A stretch of DNA of 45,328 bases. It comes from JAVVHH01 sp050954595 (GTDB lineage Bacteria > Pseudomonadota > Alphaproteobacteria > Acetobacterales > Acetobacteraceae). The translations under genes and the position numbers were made by a program. The stretch is from the NCBI GenBank assembly GCA_050954595.1, contig JBPBQE010000209.1, positions 1-45,328 of the forward strand, read 5' to 3'. The notes beneath the pieces are model-generated. The model saw only the letters and a list, made by a program, of their open reading frames with translations, was not told the DNA's origin and searched no databases. Positions 1-7,599 of this stretch are shown piece after piece (position 1 is the first letter of the stretch; each line of letters opens with the position of its first letter).

Positions 1-481
1 CGATGTGAGCCGTCCGCAAGCCGGCACGCTCCAGCATCTCGGGGACATGAGCGCGATGCAGCATCTCTTCGCGCTGCCAGATCTCCGTCGCCTCGAGCGG
101 CGTGCCGTGCAGCAATTGCATGCCCGCGACGGTGGTGCGGCCCGTTGCGGGAAAGGCCGGCGCCATGACGATGAAGGCCGGGCCGGTCTCGCGCCGGGTG
201 TGCAACATGGCGGCCAACTCGGCCCCGACATGGCCGCGCAAGGTGGAATCGAGCTTCTTGAACAGCAGCGGCGTGGACGCCCCGTAGCGCCGGGTCAGGC
301 CGATGATCTCCTGCACCGCATCGGCTTCGGAGCGGCCCCGCGTGTCGGCGTCGATCGACAGCACGTCGGCCTCCGGCGCATCGGCGCGGTCGCCGAGGAT
401 GACCAGCGTGTCGAGCCCGGCCTGTGCGCAGACGATGCCACAATCGGCCGCGCCGGAGAGGTCGTCGGCGATGATCACCAT
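1..481 (-). CDS. Four-carbon acid sugar kinase family (DUF1537), N-terminal part, cut by window edge
   Basis: This family (OtnK/DtnK/DUF1537) phosphorylates four-carbon sugar acids such as threonate or erythronate with ATP. The reverse strand stays open from about position 481 to the window edge, roughly 160 residues. It begins with the N-terminal signature MVIIADDLSGAADCG, matching the GDDLTGA-type motif of the family. Further in are the segments FIVMAPAFPATGRTT and LHGTPLEATEIW, also typical of the substrate-binding domain. The C-terminal nucleotide-binding domain lies outside the window. ATG at 481 is chosen; a GTG at 490, just after the stop of the permease gene, is equally possible. Only 1-10 bases separate it from the upstream permease, so the two are probably one operon for import and phosphorylation of a sugar acid. 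Confidence 0.85.
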   Translation of the reverse strand, partial: MVIIADDLSGAADCGIVCAQAGLDTLVILGDRADAPEADVLSIDADTRGRSEADAVQEIIGLTRRYGASTPLLFKKLDSTLRGHVGAELAAMLHTRRETGPAFIVMAPAFPATGRTTVAGMQLLHGTPLEATEIWQREEMLHRAHVPEMLERAGLRTAHI

Positions 482-491
482 CTCGGGCACG

Positions 492-1457
492 TCAGGCCAC
501 GACCGTGCGGGCCCGCACGCGTCCTGCCCACCAGGCGGTCAAGACCGGCACGGAGAGGCTGCTGACGATGACGCAGGCGGCCACCAGCACCGTCGCCTGT
601 GCCGCCGCCGGCGCATAGATCGGGTTAGCGGCCGCCACCAGGGCCGGCACGGCGGCAGCGTTGCCCGCCGTGGTCGCCGCAGCGATCCCGGCCGTGCCGT
701 TGCCGCCGGCAACCCGGTCCATGACGATGAGCAGGATCGCCGACACGATCGTGACGGCGACGCCCAGCGCCAGGCCGAGCAGCCCGGCCGCCCAGATGCG
801 GTGCAGGTCGAGCGAGGTGCCCAGGGCGAACGCGAAGAACGGGATCATGGTCGGCGCGGCACGGCCCAGGAAATCGCGCATGTCGCGGTCGAGGTTGCCG
901 ATGATGATACCGACGGCCAGCGGCAGGATGCCGCCCACGAGCGTTTGCCACGGGAACGACGACAGCCCGGCCACCCCGAGCGTCACCATGGTCAGGAACG
1001 GCCCCGATTCCAGCGTCATGATGGAGTAGGACGCGGCCTCTTCCGGTTTGCCGTATTGGTTCATCAGCGCCATGTACAGGCCGCCATTGGTGTCGTTCAG
1101 CGCCGCCACCACCGCCAGCGTCGATAGCCCGGCGAACCAGCCCGAGGTGATCGGCGCCTCACCCAGGAAATGCCCCAGGATCAACCCGGCGATGATGCCC
1201 ATGGCGATCTTGCTGCCGAGCAGCACGCCGCCGTGACGGGCGACGCGGGGCAGCGAGCGGATCGAAATCGTGGCGCCCATGCAGACGTAGAACACCGCCA
1301 GGATCGGCAACGCACCGGTGAACAGCGCGCCGGTGAACGAACCGAAGAACGCCCCCGTGGTCGGCGCGAACGTCACCAGGATGGCGCTGAACACCAGCGG
1401 GACGATCATCATGCCACCGGGGATCCGGTCCAGCGTCCGCTTGATCCCAATCTGCAT
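492..1457 (-). CDS. kdgT: 2-keto-3-deoxygluconate permease family transporter (KdgT-like)
   Basis: A 321-residue inner-membrane carrier with about ten hydrophobic segments. It starts MQIGIKRTLDRIPGGMMIVP, the usual KdgT N-terminus, and contains the conserved motifs ALNDTNGGLY and GTAGIAAATTAGNAAAVPA. Length matches the family (about 320). KdgT proteins import 2-keto-3-deoxygluconate by proton symport. Here the gene sits directly upstream of a DUF1537 kinase rather than KDG kinase or aldolase, so the true substrate may be a four-carbon sugar acid or a related compound; that is inference. A GGGAGTGA ribosome-binding site lies 7 bases before the ATG. A perfect 6-bp-arm palindrome upstream (1478-1494) may be the operator. 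Confidence 0.9.
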   Translation of the reverse strand: MQIGIKRTLDRIPGGMMIVPLVFSAILVTFAPTTGAFFGSFTGALFTGALPILAVFYVCMGATISIRSLPRVARHGGVLLGSKIAMGIIAGLILGHFLGEAPITSGWFAGLSTLAVVAALNDTNGGLYMALMNQYGKPEEAASYSIMTLESGPFLTMVTLGVAGLSSFPWQTLVGGILPLAVGIIIGNLDRDMRDFLGRAAPTMIPFFAFALGTSLDLHRIWAAGLLGLALGVAVTIVSAILLIVMDRVAGGNGTAGIAAATTAGNAAAVPALVAAANPIYAPAAAQATVLVAACVIVSSLSVPVLTAWWAGRVRARTVVA

Positions 1458-1477
1458 CGATCGTCACTCCCAGTCAT

Positions 1478-1494
1478 TTGCGCGAAATGCGCAA
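1478..1494. promoter_or_regulatory. Perfect inverted repeat upstream of kdgT, candidate operator
   Basis: The sequence TTGCGC-GAAAT-GCGCAA has perfect 6-base arms around a 5-base spacer and ends 21 bases before the kdgT start codon. This placement suits a repressor binding at the transcription start. GntR- and LacI-type regulators commonly control sugar-acid operons and bind such sites, but no regulator gene is visible in the window, so the binding protein is unknown. A hairpin in the leader RNA is an alternative reading. Confidence 0.35.
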
Positions 1495-1576
1495 CTTTGT
1501 TTCCGGGAGGGAGCTAAACCGAATCAGATTTGATCGCAATGACCAAAAAAGCTCGCCGGACTGCGTGTTTCAATCA

Positions 1577-2188
1577 TTATCGCGACATCATCGCGCCGAG
1601 ATCGTGGGCGATGCCGTCCGGGCTCTGGTCGGCTCGGATGATGCCGGCAAAGCCGCCATCGGGGCTCATCACGTAAAGCACCGAGCTATGGTCCACCGTG
1701 TAGTCCGACGATCCCGCACTCGCCGGATGCACCGCGTAATAGACGTGATATTTCTTCGCCACGTCGGCGATCTGGGCCGGGGTGCCGGTCAGGCCCTCGA
1801 TGCGCGGACTGAACGCCGTCACGTAGTGGCGCATCACGGCCGGGGTATCGCGGGCTGGGTCCACGGTGATGAACAGCGGCTGCACGCGGTCCGCTTTCGC
1901 ACCGAGCTTGTCGAGCGCCTGGGCAATGTCGGCGAGCGTCGTCGGGCAGACGTCCGGGCAGAAGGTGTAGCCGAAATAGACCAACAGGTACTTGCCGTGC
2001 AGATCGGTGGCCGTGACGGTCTTGCCGTCGCCGTTGGTCAGCGTGAACGCGCCGCCGACGGCATCGGCCTGCGAGTCCGGCGCAGGGGTCGGACGGCCGA
2101 TCGACAGCAGGGCGACGGCACCGAGGAGCAGCACCGCCGCGACCGCGCTGACGATCAGCGGCAGGAGTTTGGAAGATTTAGTCGCCAT
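1577..2188 (-). CDS. SCO1/SenC family copper chaperone
   Basis: A 203-residue membrane-anchored thioredoxin-fold protein that delivers copper to the CuA centre of cytochrome c oxidase and can act as a thiol reductase. Residues 8-30 form one N-terminal transmembrane anchor. The copper ligands are present: C77xxxC81P in FCPDVCPTT, and H167 in YTVDHSSVLY. The ATG at 2188 is preferred over in-frame starts further upstream because it directly precedes the anchor and gives normal length. It overlaps the end of the upstream CopD fusion gene by 11 bases, so translation is probably coupled. No terminator is evident after it. Confidence 0.92.
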   Translation of the reverse strand: MATKSSKLLPLIVSAVAAVLLLGAVALLSIGRPTPAPDSQADAVGGAFTLTNGDGKTVTATDLHGKYLLVYFGYTFCPDVCPTTLADIAQALDKLGAKADRVQPLFITVDPARDTPAVMRHYVTAFSPRIEGLTGTPAQIADVAKKYHVYYAVHPASAGSSDYTVDHSSVLYVMSPDGGFAGIIRADQSPDGIAHDLGAMMSR

Positions 2189-4046
2189 GATGGTGATGAC
2201 CTTCGGAGCCGGCAGCGAGCGGGTTGGTGCAGATCTCCTGAACCAGCGCGGCCAGGAGGGCGGGCGAAAGCGTGCCGGGCTCGGCCGACCGCATCCAGCC
2301 ATTGGGGTCGATCAGCAGTTCCGATCCGGACAGCCCGGCGGCGTCGGTGCCGAGCACGAGGGCGTAGGCCTGCGTGACGGCCGGGTCGGTCGTGGCACAG
2401 CCGGGGCCCGGCGCCCCGACGGTGAGCGTCGTGACCACGGCGTCATCCAGCGGCGTGGCCGGGGTCGCGCCAGCGAATACGAGGCGGACGGCGCGCCCGC
2501 GCAAATCGGCCAGGGTCAACCGGCGCCCATCCGGACAGGCGGCGGTCAACTCCGGCGCCGCCAGCGGGACCGGCCAGGCGCCGCTCCCGCGCTTGGCGAT
2601 GCCGGCATTGTTGGCACGCACGAAGTCGATCAACGCCCATCGGTCGTCGACCGACAACGCCTCGCCGAAGCCCGGCATCGCCAAGCTACCGTCGGGCGCC
2701 TCGATCCCATGCGTCAGCCACCAGAACATCTCGCCGTCCGTATGGCCCCACAGATGCGCGGCGGTCAGGTCGGCCGGCGGCACGGCGAGGCCGGCGGCAA
2801 GCGGCCCGTCGCCGTGACCGATGCTGCCATGACAGGCGGCGCAGGTTTCGGGATACAGCGCCGCGCCGTGGACGATCGCTGCCGCCGCGAAGCCGGTCGG
2901 CGAGCGGTAGAAGCTGGTCGGCGTGGCCGGCACGAACAGCAGGCGAAGGTCCGGCACCGCCCACCAGGCGGTCAGCGCCATCACCACCATTGCCACCGGC
3001 CGCCACCGACGCAGGGCCAGCGCCCCTGCCAGCAGCAGACCGGCGGCAGCCAACTCGACCAAAGCGAGCACGACGATCTGCTTGAACTCCGGATCCTCGC
3101 CGACGGTCACCAGGCTGGGCTGGACCGCGAACGGCCAGATCGGCTGTTCGTGCAACGACGGCGGCAGATTGCTCAGCACGCCGGCCGCGACGATGATGGC
3201 GAGGCCGAACCCGGTCTGTACTGCGATGCTGCGAACGAGGCTGCGCTTGGCCGCCGCCGGGTCGCCGTGGAGCAGCGCCGGCGCCAGTCGGTAGCGATTG
3301 GCCAGCGCGAAGGCGAACAGCACGCCGAACAGCGCCAACTTCCCCATCGCCACCCAGCCATAGGCGGTGCCGATCAGACCGGGAATGCTGGCGATCAGCT
3401 CCCACCCCTGGAACCCGGCGGTGACAACCATCGCGACCACGCACGCCTTGCCCAACGGCGAGAACCAGCGCGCGGCCGCCGCACCGATCTTCGGCGGCGC
3501 CCCACGCACGACCAGCAGCAGCGGCAACAGCCCACCGAGCCACGCGCCCGCCCCCCAGAGATGAATGATGTCGGACAGCAGCAACAGGCTGAGGCCGGGC
3601 TGCATCGAGATCGCGTGGCTATGCCCGCCATGCAACGTCAACGCCGCCAGGCTCAGGGCAAACGCCAGTCTCGGCCGAGACGAGGCGGGCAGGATCGCCA
3701 ACAGTATCAGCATCTGCAGCGCCAGGAGGCGGCCGAACGCGGTATGCGTGAGCACGTTCGGGACCGCGCGCACCGCCGCCATCACCGAGCCCACGCCCGC
3801 CAAATCGCCGGATTGGGCCACTAGCCAGACGCCCGCCCCCAGCAGCGCGGCGATCGTGCTCAGCCGCACCAGGCGCCGCAGGGTCGCGCGGAGACGGGCA
3901 GCGATGTCGGGATCGGCCCGGCCCAGGGTTCGCGGCAGCACGGCCACCTGAAACGCCAGCGCGCCGAACACGGCGAGTTCGCCCCCGACCGCCAACGCGC
4001 GCGCGAGCGACAGCAGCGGCCCGCCCTCCGGATTGAACGGGATCAT
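2178..4046 (-). CDS. CopD-domain membrane protein fused to a cytochrome c domain and a thioredoxin-like tail
   Basis: A 622-residue fusion. Roughly residues 1-300 form a polytopic CopD-type copper-resistance membrane domain. After further hydrophobic segments there is a c-type cytochrome domain with haem-binding C402AACH406 and probable axial Met457 in SLAMPGFGE. Residues about 490-610 resemble a redoxin/SCO-like fold (DGRRLTLADLRGRAVRLVF) but lack the paired cysteines. The C-terminus is His-rich (GHHHHGD), a likely metal-binding tail. CopD proteins move copper across the inner membrane, often with CopC; here CopC is encoded on the other side of the divergent promoter. The haem domain implies export of this part to the periplasm. 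The SCO1 gene follows with an 11-base overlap, suggesting a copper-to-oxidase delivery unit. Confidence 0.88.
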   Translation of the reverse strand: MIPFNPEGGPLLSLARALAVGGELAVFGALAFQVAVLPRTLGRADPDIAARLRATLRRLVRLSTIAALLGAGVWLVAQSGDLAGVGSVMAAVRAVPNVLTHTAFGRLLALQMLILLAILPASSRPRLAFALSLAALTLHGGHSHAISMQPGLSLLLLSDIIHLWGAGAWLGGLLPLLLVVRGAPPKIGAAAARWFSPLGKACVVAMVVTAGFQGWELIASIPGLIGTAYGWVAMGKLALFGVLFAFALANRYRLAPALLHGDPAAAKRSLVRSIAVQTGFGLAIIVAAGVLSNLPPSLHEQPIWPFAVQPSLVTVGEDPEFKQIVVLALVELAAAGLLLAGALALRRWRPVAMVVMALTAWWAVPDLRLLFVPATPTSFYRSPTGFAAAAIVHGAALYPETCAACHGSIGHGDGPLAAGLAVPPADLTAAHLWGHTDGEMFWWLTHGIEAPDGSLAMPGFGEALSVDDRWALIDFVRANNAGIAKRGSGAWPVPLAAPELTAACPDGRRLTLADLRGRAVRLVFAGATPATPLDDAVVTTLTVGAPGPGCATTDPAVTQAYALVLGTDAAGLSGSELLIDPNGWMRSAEPGTLSPALLAALVQEICTNPLAAGSEGHHHHGD

Positions 4047-4155
4047 CTCGGGCAGGCTGGAGTGAAGGGCATCGGCGTCGTCGCGTAGTCCCGTCGGGGA
4101 CGGTCGGTCAACAACCGGGCTTGTCGATGCTCCGAGTGCGGGCTAGCACGGCGCC
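4047..4155. promoter_or_regulatory. Divergent promoter region of the copper cluster, with overlapping inverted repeats
   Basis: This 109-base gap separates the leftward CopD-SCO1 genes from the rightward DUF2946-PCuAC-CopC genes, so it must hold both promoters. At 4088-4103 two overlapping inverted repeats are seen: GTCCC-GTC-G-GGGAC and CCGTC-GGG-GACGG. A shared copper-responsive regulator could bind here, but I see no clear CueR or CopY consensus and no regulator gene nearby. No confident -35/-10 pair could be assigned. Confidence 0.3.
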
Positions 4156-4542
4156 ATGTTGGCGCCATCCGCCCTGCGGAGTTCGACCAGAGGGGTGCCC
4201 GGCCTGTTGCTGGCGGCATTGTTCCTCGCCCTGCGGCTGCTAGCCTCGTCCATGGCGATGGCGGCCCCGGTGCCGAACGCGGTCGCCGGCGCCATCGTGA
4301 TCTGCCACACCGGCCTCGACGACGATGCACCGCCGGCGCCAGGACACGACCCTGCCTGCCTGGTGTGTCCGGCGTGTCATGTCGTGAGCGAGGTCGGCCT
4401 GCCGATGTCGGCGCCGGCGGTGATGCCGGAGGTCGTCGGCGGCGATATCGGCCGGGTTGGTGCGCCACCGGGCTCGACCGGGCCGCCGCGCCAGCCGCGC
4501 GTGACCGCTTATCCAACGGGACCGCCAGTCGCCTCGATCTGA
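4156..4542 (+). CDS. DUF2946-like exported Cys/His-rich protein
   Basis: A 128-residue protein with a hydrophobic signal or anchor (about residues 15-37, ending SSMAMAAP). Next comes a short Cys/His cluster, ICHTG and then HDPACLVCPACHV, and a Pro/Gly-rich tail ending YPTGPPVASI. Small proteins with this CxxCxxCH arrangement next to PCuAC and other copper genes are usually placed in DUF2946, whose function is unknown; copper binding by the Cys/His cluster is likely. CxxCH could in principle attach haem, but the rest does not look like cytochrome c. It is the first gene of the rightward copper operon. The start is uncertain because no good ribosome-binding site precedes the ATG. Confidence 0.7.
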   Translation: MLAPSALRSSTRGVPGLLLAALFLALRLLASSMAMAAPVPNAVAGAIVICHTGLDDDAPPAPGHDPACLVCPACHVVSEVGLPMSAPAVMPEVVGGDIGRVGAPPGSTGPPRQPRVTAYPTGPPVASI

Positions 4543-4604
4543 GCACCGTGGAGCGGCCCGCTGCCTAGCGCGGCCGTATGGCCCTGCCCTGTCGAGGACC
4601 CCAA

Positions 4605-5090
4605 ATGTCTTTATCGAGAAAACTGCTGCCAGTGGCAGGAATCCTGCTGTTCGGCGCGCCCGCCATCGCCGGCGAGATCGTGGCCGATCACCCGTGGTCG
4701 CGCGCCACCCCGCCCGGCGCCAGCACCGGTGCGTTCTACGTCACGTTGACGAGCCCGGACGGCGATCGGCTGGTGGGTGCGACCTCGCCAGCCTCCAGCG
4801 GCGCGAGCGTGCACGACATGACCATGGACGGAAACATCATGCGCATGCGCGAGGTCGTCGGCGGGTTGGCGTTGCCGCCGGGTCAAGCCGTCGCGCTACA
4901 GCCCGGCGGTTATCACATCATGCTCACCGGCCTGAAAGCGCGGCTGAAGCGTGGCGAAACCGTCCAGTTGCACCTCACCTTCGCCAAATCGCCGCCGCTC
5001 GATCTCAGTGCCCCGATCGCCGGCATCGGCGCGTCGTCCGCACCGGGCGCCTCCCCGAGCCCGGCGATGCCGGGCATGAAAATGAACTGA
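4605..5090 (+). CDS. Periplasmic copper chaperone PCuAC
   Basis: A 161-residue periplasmic protein of the PCuAC family (DUF461), which carries Cu(I) to the CuA site of cytochrome oxidase together with SCO1. Residues 1-22 are a signal peptide ending APAIAG. The Met/His copper site is visible: H70, M72, M74, M79/M81, then H104 and M106 in GGYHIML, consistent with the H-Mx(n)-M-x(21-22)-HxM pattern. The Met-rich C-terminus (MPGMKMN) could add copper-binding capacity. The ATG at 4605 is preferred to one at 4578 because a GAGG site precedes it and the signal peptide starts there. CopC follows 11 bases downstream. SCO1 in the divergent operon is its expected partner. Confidence 0.93.
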   Translation: MSLSRKLLPVAGILLFGAPAIAGEIVADHPWSRATPPGASTGAFYVTLTSPDGDRLVGATSPASSGASVHDMTMDGNIMRMREVVGGLALPPGQAVALQPGGYHIMLTGLKARLKRGETVQLHLTFAKSPPLDLSAPIAGIGASSAPGASPSPAMPGMKMN

Positions 5091-5101
5091 TAGGAAATCC
5101 G

Positions 5102-5467
5102 ATGTCCCGCTTTACCTTCCCGTTGATCGTCACCGCCAGCCTGCTCGGCAGCGCCGGTGCCGCCTTTGCTCACGCGCATCTGCGTAGCGCCAACCCGGCC
5201 GTCGACAGCACGGTCGCCACCGCGCCCACCGAGGTCGCGATCACCTTCTCCGAAGCCGTCGAGCCCAACTTTAGCAGCATCGAAGTCCAGAATGGCAGCG
5301 GCCAACGCATGGATGACGGCAAGGCCCACACGGCCCCGTCGGACGGCAAGATCCTCAGCGTCGGCCTGAAGACATTGCCGCCGGGCACTTACAATGTGGA
5401 GTGGCACGCTACCGCGGTGGACACGCACAAGACCGACGGCAAGTTCACCTTCACCGTCAAACCGTAA
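5102..5467 (+). CDS. CopC/YobA family periplasmic copper-binding protein
   Basis: A 121-residue CopC-domain protein. A Sec signal peptide ends at GAAFA, so the mature protein should begin HAHLRSANP, which gives the N-terminal His copper ligand. The core motif ITFSEAVEPNFSS and the C-terminal WHATAVDTHKTDGKFTF segment are typical, the latter containing further Cu(II) ligands. CopC proteins bind copper in the periplasm and pass it to CopD. Its CopD partner here is the fusion encoded divergently at 2178-4046. An AGGAAAT ribosome-binding site lies just before the ATG. It ends the rightward copper operon and converges on the SDR gene with 11 bases between stops. Confidence 0.93.
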   Translation: MSRFTFPLIVTASLLGSAGAAFAHAHLRSANPAVDSTVATAPTEVAITFSEAVEPNFSSIEVQNGSGQRMDDGKAHTAPSDGKILSVGLKTLPPGTYNVEWHATAVDTHKTDGKFTFTVKP

Positions 5468-5478
5468 ACCACCCAGCC

Positions 5479-6279
5479 TCAGTAAACGATCGGCCCGCGC
5501 ACGCCACCGGCGACGGCGATGGCATCGCCGTTGATCGGGGCCGACCGGGGCGAGGCGAGAAAGGCGATCACCTGCGCCACGTCCTCCGACGTGGGCAGGT
5601 GGCCCAGCAACAGGCTGGACGCCATCTCCGCCTCGACCTGCTCGAACGAGCGCCCTTCCTTGCCCGCGCGGGCGGCGATCATGGCATCGACCTTCTCCGT
5701 CCGCGTCAGGCCGGGATGCACCGTGTTGACCGTGATCCCCGTGCCGCTCAGCTCGTCGGCCAGGTTCTTGCTCAGTGCCGTCACTGCGACGTTGCGGATC
5801 GTGCCGACGAGGTCGCCGGTGCGTCGGGCGCCGAGGCCGCTGATGTTGATGATCCGCCCCCACCCTGCCCGGCGCATGCCCGGCAACAGAGCGTGCGACG
5901 TGCGCAGGTAGCCCATGACCTTGGTATTCATGTGGCGCTGCATCGACTCCCATGTCGTGTCAGACGCCGCTGGCACCGCCGCCTGCCCCGCCGGCGCGGC
6001 GGCGCAGTTGACCAGGATCTGCGCACCGCCGAACGCGCGCTCGACTGCGGCGGCCATGGCGGCGACGGCGGGGTCGTCGGTCGTATCCGCCGCCACGCCG
6101 AGCGTCGGGCGGCCGAACTCGTCGCCCAGCGCGGCTGCGACGCTCACCGCCTCGGCTTCGGTGCGTGACACCAGGACGACGCTCGCCCCTTCGGCCGCCA
6201 ACGCGCGCGCCGATGCCAGCCCGATGCCGCGCGTTCCGCCGGTGATGACGGCGACCTTGCCGGTGAGATCGAGATCCAT
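5479..6279 (-). CDS. Atypical short-chain dehydrogenase/reductase without the Tyr-Lys catalytic pair
   Basis: A 266-residue SDR. The NAD(P)-binding TGGTRGIG motif is at residues 14-21, followed by LVSR (Arg suggests NADP preference) and the structural motif LVNCAA in place of NNAG. The catalytic region reads INISGLGARRTGD, then GTIRNVAVTALSKNLADEL. Aligning on the conserved ALxKNLADEL helix puts Gly at the catalytic Tyr and Asn at the catalytic Lys. The C-terminal GGVRG motif is normal. The fold should be intact, but classical YxxxK chemistry cannot occur. It may act through other residues, bind a ligand, or belong to an SDR subfamily with an altered active site. AGAGGA precedes the ATG by 10 bases. 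Confidence 0.85.
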   Translation of the reverse strand: MDLDLTGKVAVITGGTRGIGLASARALAAEGASVVLVSRTEAEAVSVAAALGDEFGRPTLGVAADTTDDPAVAAMAAAVERAFGGAQILVNCAAAPAGQAAVPAASDTTWESMQRHMNTKVMGYLRTSHALLPGMRRAGWGRIINISGLGARRTGDLVGTIRNVAVTALSKNLADELSGTGITVNTVHPGLTRTEKVDAMIAARAGKEGRSFEQVEAEMASSLLLGHLPTSEDVAQVIAFLASPRSAPINGDAIAVAGGVRGPIVY

Positions 6280-6432
6280 CGCTGTTCAATCCTCTTGCGT
6301 CAGGATCTAGCTAGCCACCATCAGCTGCGCCTCGGCAACCGACCCGGCCCGGGGATTGTCATCGGACTGACACTATCGGTCCGGGAAGCATCCGTATAAC
6401 CGGCGCCCACACGTGCGCTTGGAGGTTTTCGC
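6280..6432. promoter_or_regulatory. Divergent intergenic region between SDR and oxygenase genes
   Basis: A 153-base gap that must contain promoters for both directions. At 6363-6383 there is an inverted repeat, CGGAC-(11)-GTCCG, inside which ATCGG is repeated directly. No convincing -35/-10 hexamers were found. A GGAGG ribosome-binding site for the rightward gene lies at the right end. Confidence 0.25.
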
Positions 6433-7056
6433 ATGGACGAGATCGAAGGGCTGTTCCCGATCCCCCTCATGCGCTCGCCGGGCTTCCTCGACCCGGTGAC
6501 GGTGGCGGCGCTGACGGCCGAGATCCTCGACGTCCGGCTGCGCCGCAACTCGAATTCGGCCCAGCTGTCGCACACGGAGATCATACGCCCCGATGCCAGC
6601 CCGCTGTATCGCCGGGTCGCCGAGGTTGCGGTGGGCAAGGTGGCCGAGTTCGGCACGTTGCTGTTCGGCGACCGGCTCGGCTGGTTGGTCAAGGAGATGT
6701 GGACCAACGTGCTCGAGCATGGTGGCGGCCAGTCCATGCACGGCCATGCCAATAGCTTCGTTTCAGGCATCCTCTACCTGACCCCGTCACACCCATCGGC
6801 GCACACCGTCTTCGTCCGCAACCCGGGCGGCACCGATTTCACCTTCCGCCATAATTCCCGGACCGCGCAGATTGGTCCGTTCAACGCCGGCAAATACGTG
6901 ACACCGGAGATCGGCGTCGGCGACATGATCCTGTTTCCCAGCTACCTGCTGCACGAGGTTCCGCGTAATCAGGGCGACCAGCGCATCACGCTGGCCTTCA
7001 ACGCCATCCCGGATCGGCTCGACAGCTGGGGCTACACGATCGGCCTGACCCCGTGA
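6433..7056 (+). CDS. Putative 2OG-Fe(II) oxygenase (TIGR02466/PF13759-like)
   Basis: A 207-residue cytosolic protein resembling the TIGR02466 family of putative 2-oxoglutarate/Fe(II) oxygenases. It opens with LFPIPLMRSPGFLD and has the HGHANSFVSGILYL strand, with H103 and H105 as candidate metal ligands and Asn107 where classical enzymes have Asp, as is usual in this family. A second His, H174 in LLHEVPRNQ, is followed by R184, a likely 2-oxoglutarate anchor. The substrate is unknown. The GGAGG ribosome-binding site is 8 bases before the ATG. The next gene starts at a GTG overlapping its stop codon (GTGA), so the two are translationally coupled. Confidence 0.75.
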   Translation: MDEIEGLFPIPLMRSPGFLDPVTVAALTAEILDVRLRRNSNSAQLSHTEIIRPDASPLYRRVAEVAVGKVAEFGTLLFGDRLGWLVKEMWTNVLEHGGGQSMHGHANSFVSGILYLTPSHPSAHTVFVRNPGGTDFTFRHNSRTAQIGPFNAGKYVTPEIGVGDMILFPSYLLHEVPRNQGDQRITLAFNAIPDRLDSWGYTIGLTP

Positions 7057-7370
7057 GGCGCGTGCTCGTCGCGGCCCTGTTGCTCGGCGCCGGGCGCAGT
7101 TCGGCCGCCGAGGTGCCGCGCCTGACCGGCACGCTGATCGGACCAGGGGAACGCACCGCGCTGTTTGCAGAGGCGGGCGTCACGATCCCGGCCGCGGTCG
7201 GCGAACACATCGGCGACTACGTCGTCAGCGGCATCGAGCCCGGCCGCGTGCGCCTCGACAAATCCGGCCGACAGATCGTGGTCTCACTAGAGGCGGCGGC
7301 GAAGACAGTGAACCAGTCGGGCGCGACCTTCGGGCTGGCCTTGCGGCAACCAGGTCCCGCCGACAACTAG
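7053..7370 (+). CDS. Small exported protein, possibly related to GspC/PilP-type domains
   Basis: A 105-residue protein with a short signal peptide (VLVAALLLGAGRSSAAE) and no membrane segment afterwards. The mature part has two runs, LTGTLIGPGERTALF and GDYVVSGIEPGRVRL, that recall the repeating beta-hairpin of type II secretion GspC or pilus PilP periplasmic domains. This is a weak resemblance and no function is assigned. It starts with GTG overlapping the stop of the oxygenase gene. It stops at 7370, only about three bases before a HupE/UreJ gene fragment begins in mid-domain, so its own 3' end may also lie at a deletion joint. Confidence 0.6.
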   Translation: MRRVLVAALLLGAGRSSAAEVPRLTGTLIGPGERTALFAEAGVTIPAAVGEHIGDYVVSGIEPGRVRLDKSGRQIVVSLEAAAKTVNQSGATFGLALRQPGPADN

Positions 7371-7372
7371 AG

Positions 7373-7575
7373 CCGTCTATCGTGTTCGTCGGGCTGGAGA
7401 TTGTGAAACTGCATCGCGGCGAGGGCGGGCTGACGACGCAGTATCCGTGGGCGATCGCGTTCAGCTTCGGACTGGTGCACGGCATCGGCTTCGCCAGCGC
7501 GCTGTCGGTGCTGGGCATCGAGCACGCGCTGCTGTTTCCGGTGCTGCTATCGTTCAACGTCGGCGTCGAGCTGCA
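7373..7575 (+). pseudogene. Internal fragment of a HupE/UreJ_2-type membrane protein gene
   Basis: The translated segment from PSIVFVGLEIVKL through HGIGFASALSVLGI to LSFNVGVEL matches the late-middle portion of HupE/UreJ_2 membrane proteins (normally a signal peptide plus six or more membrane segments). There is no N-terminal part: homology begins three bases after the stop of the previous gene, at about 7373. It breaks off after GVEL at about 7572, where reading continues as unrelated Arg-rich sequence (ARHRRISCPRAW). About 65 residues remain. It should not give a working transporter. Confidence 0.75.
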
Positions 7576-7599
7576 TCCGGCCCGGCATCGGCGCATATC

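Noticed and set aside
1544..1562. Six-T run (minus strand) after the SCO1 stop as an intrinsic terminator.
   Set aside because: The GC-rich sequence before it does not form a convincing stem.
1992..3824. Open frame of 610 codons on the plus strand opposite CopD and SCO1.
   Set aside because: Low-complexity Gln/Arg/Gly translation; the opposite strand carries haem, copper and membrane motifs.
4366..4381. CxxCxxCH cluster in the DUF2946-like protein as a cytochrome c haem site.
   Set aside because: The protein has no cytochrome fold around it or axial ligand region; metal binding in a copper operon is more likely.
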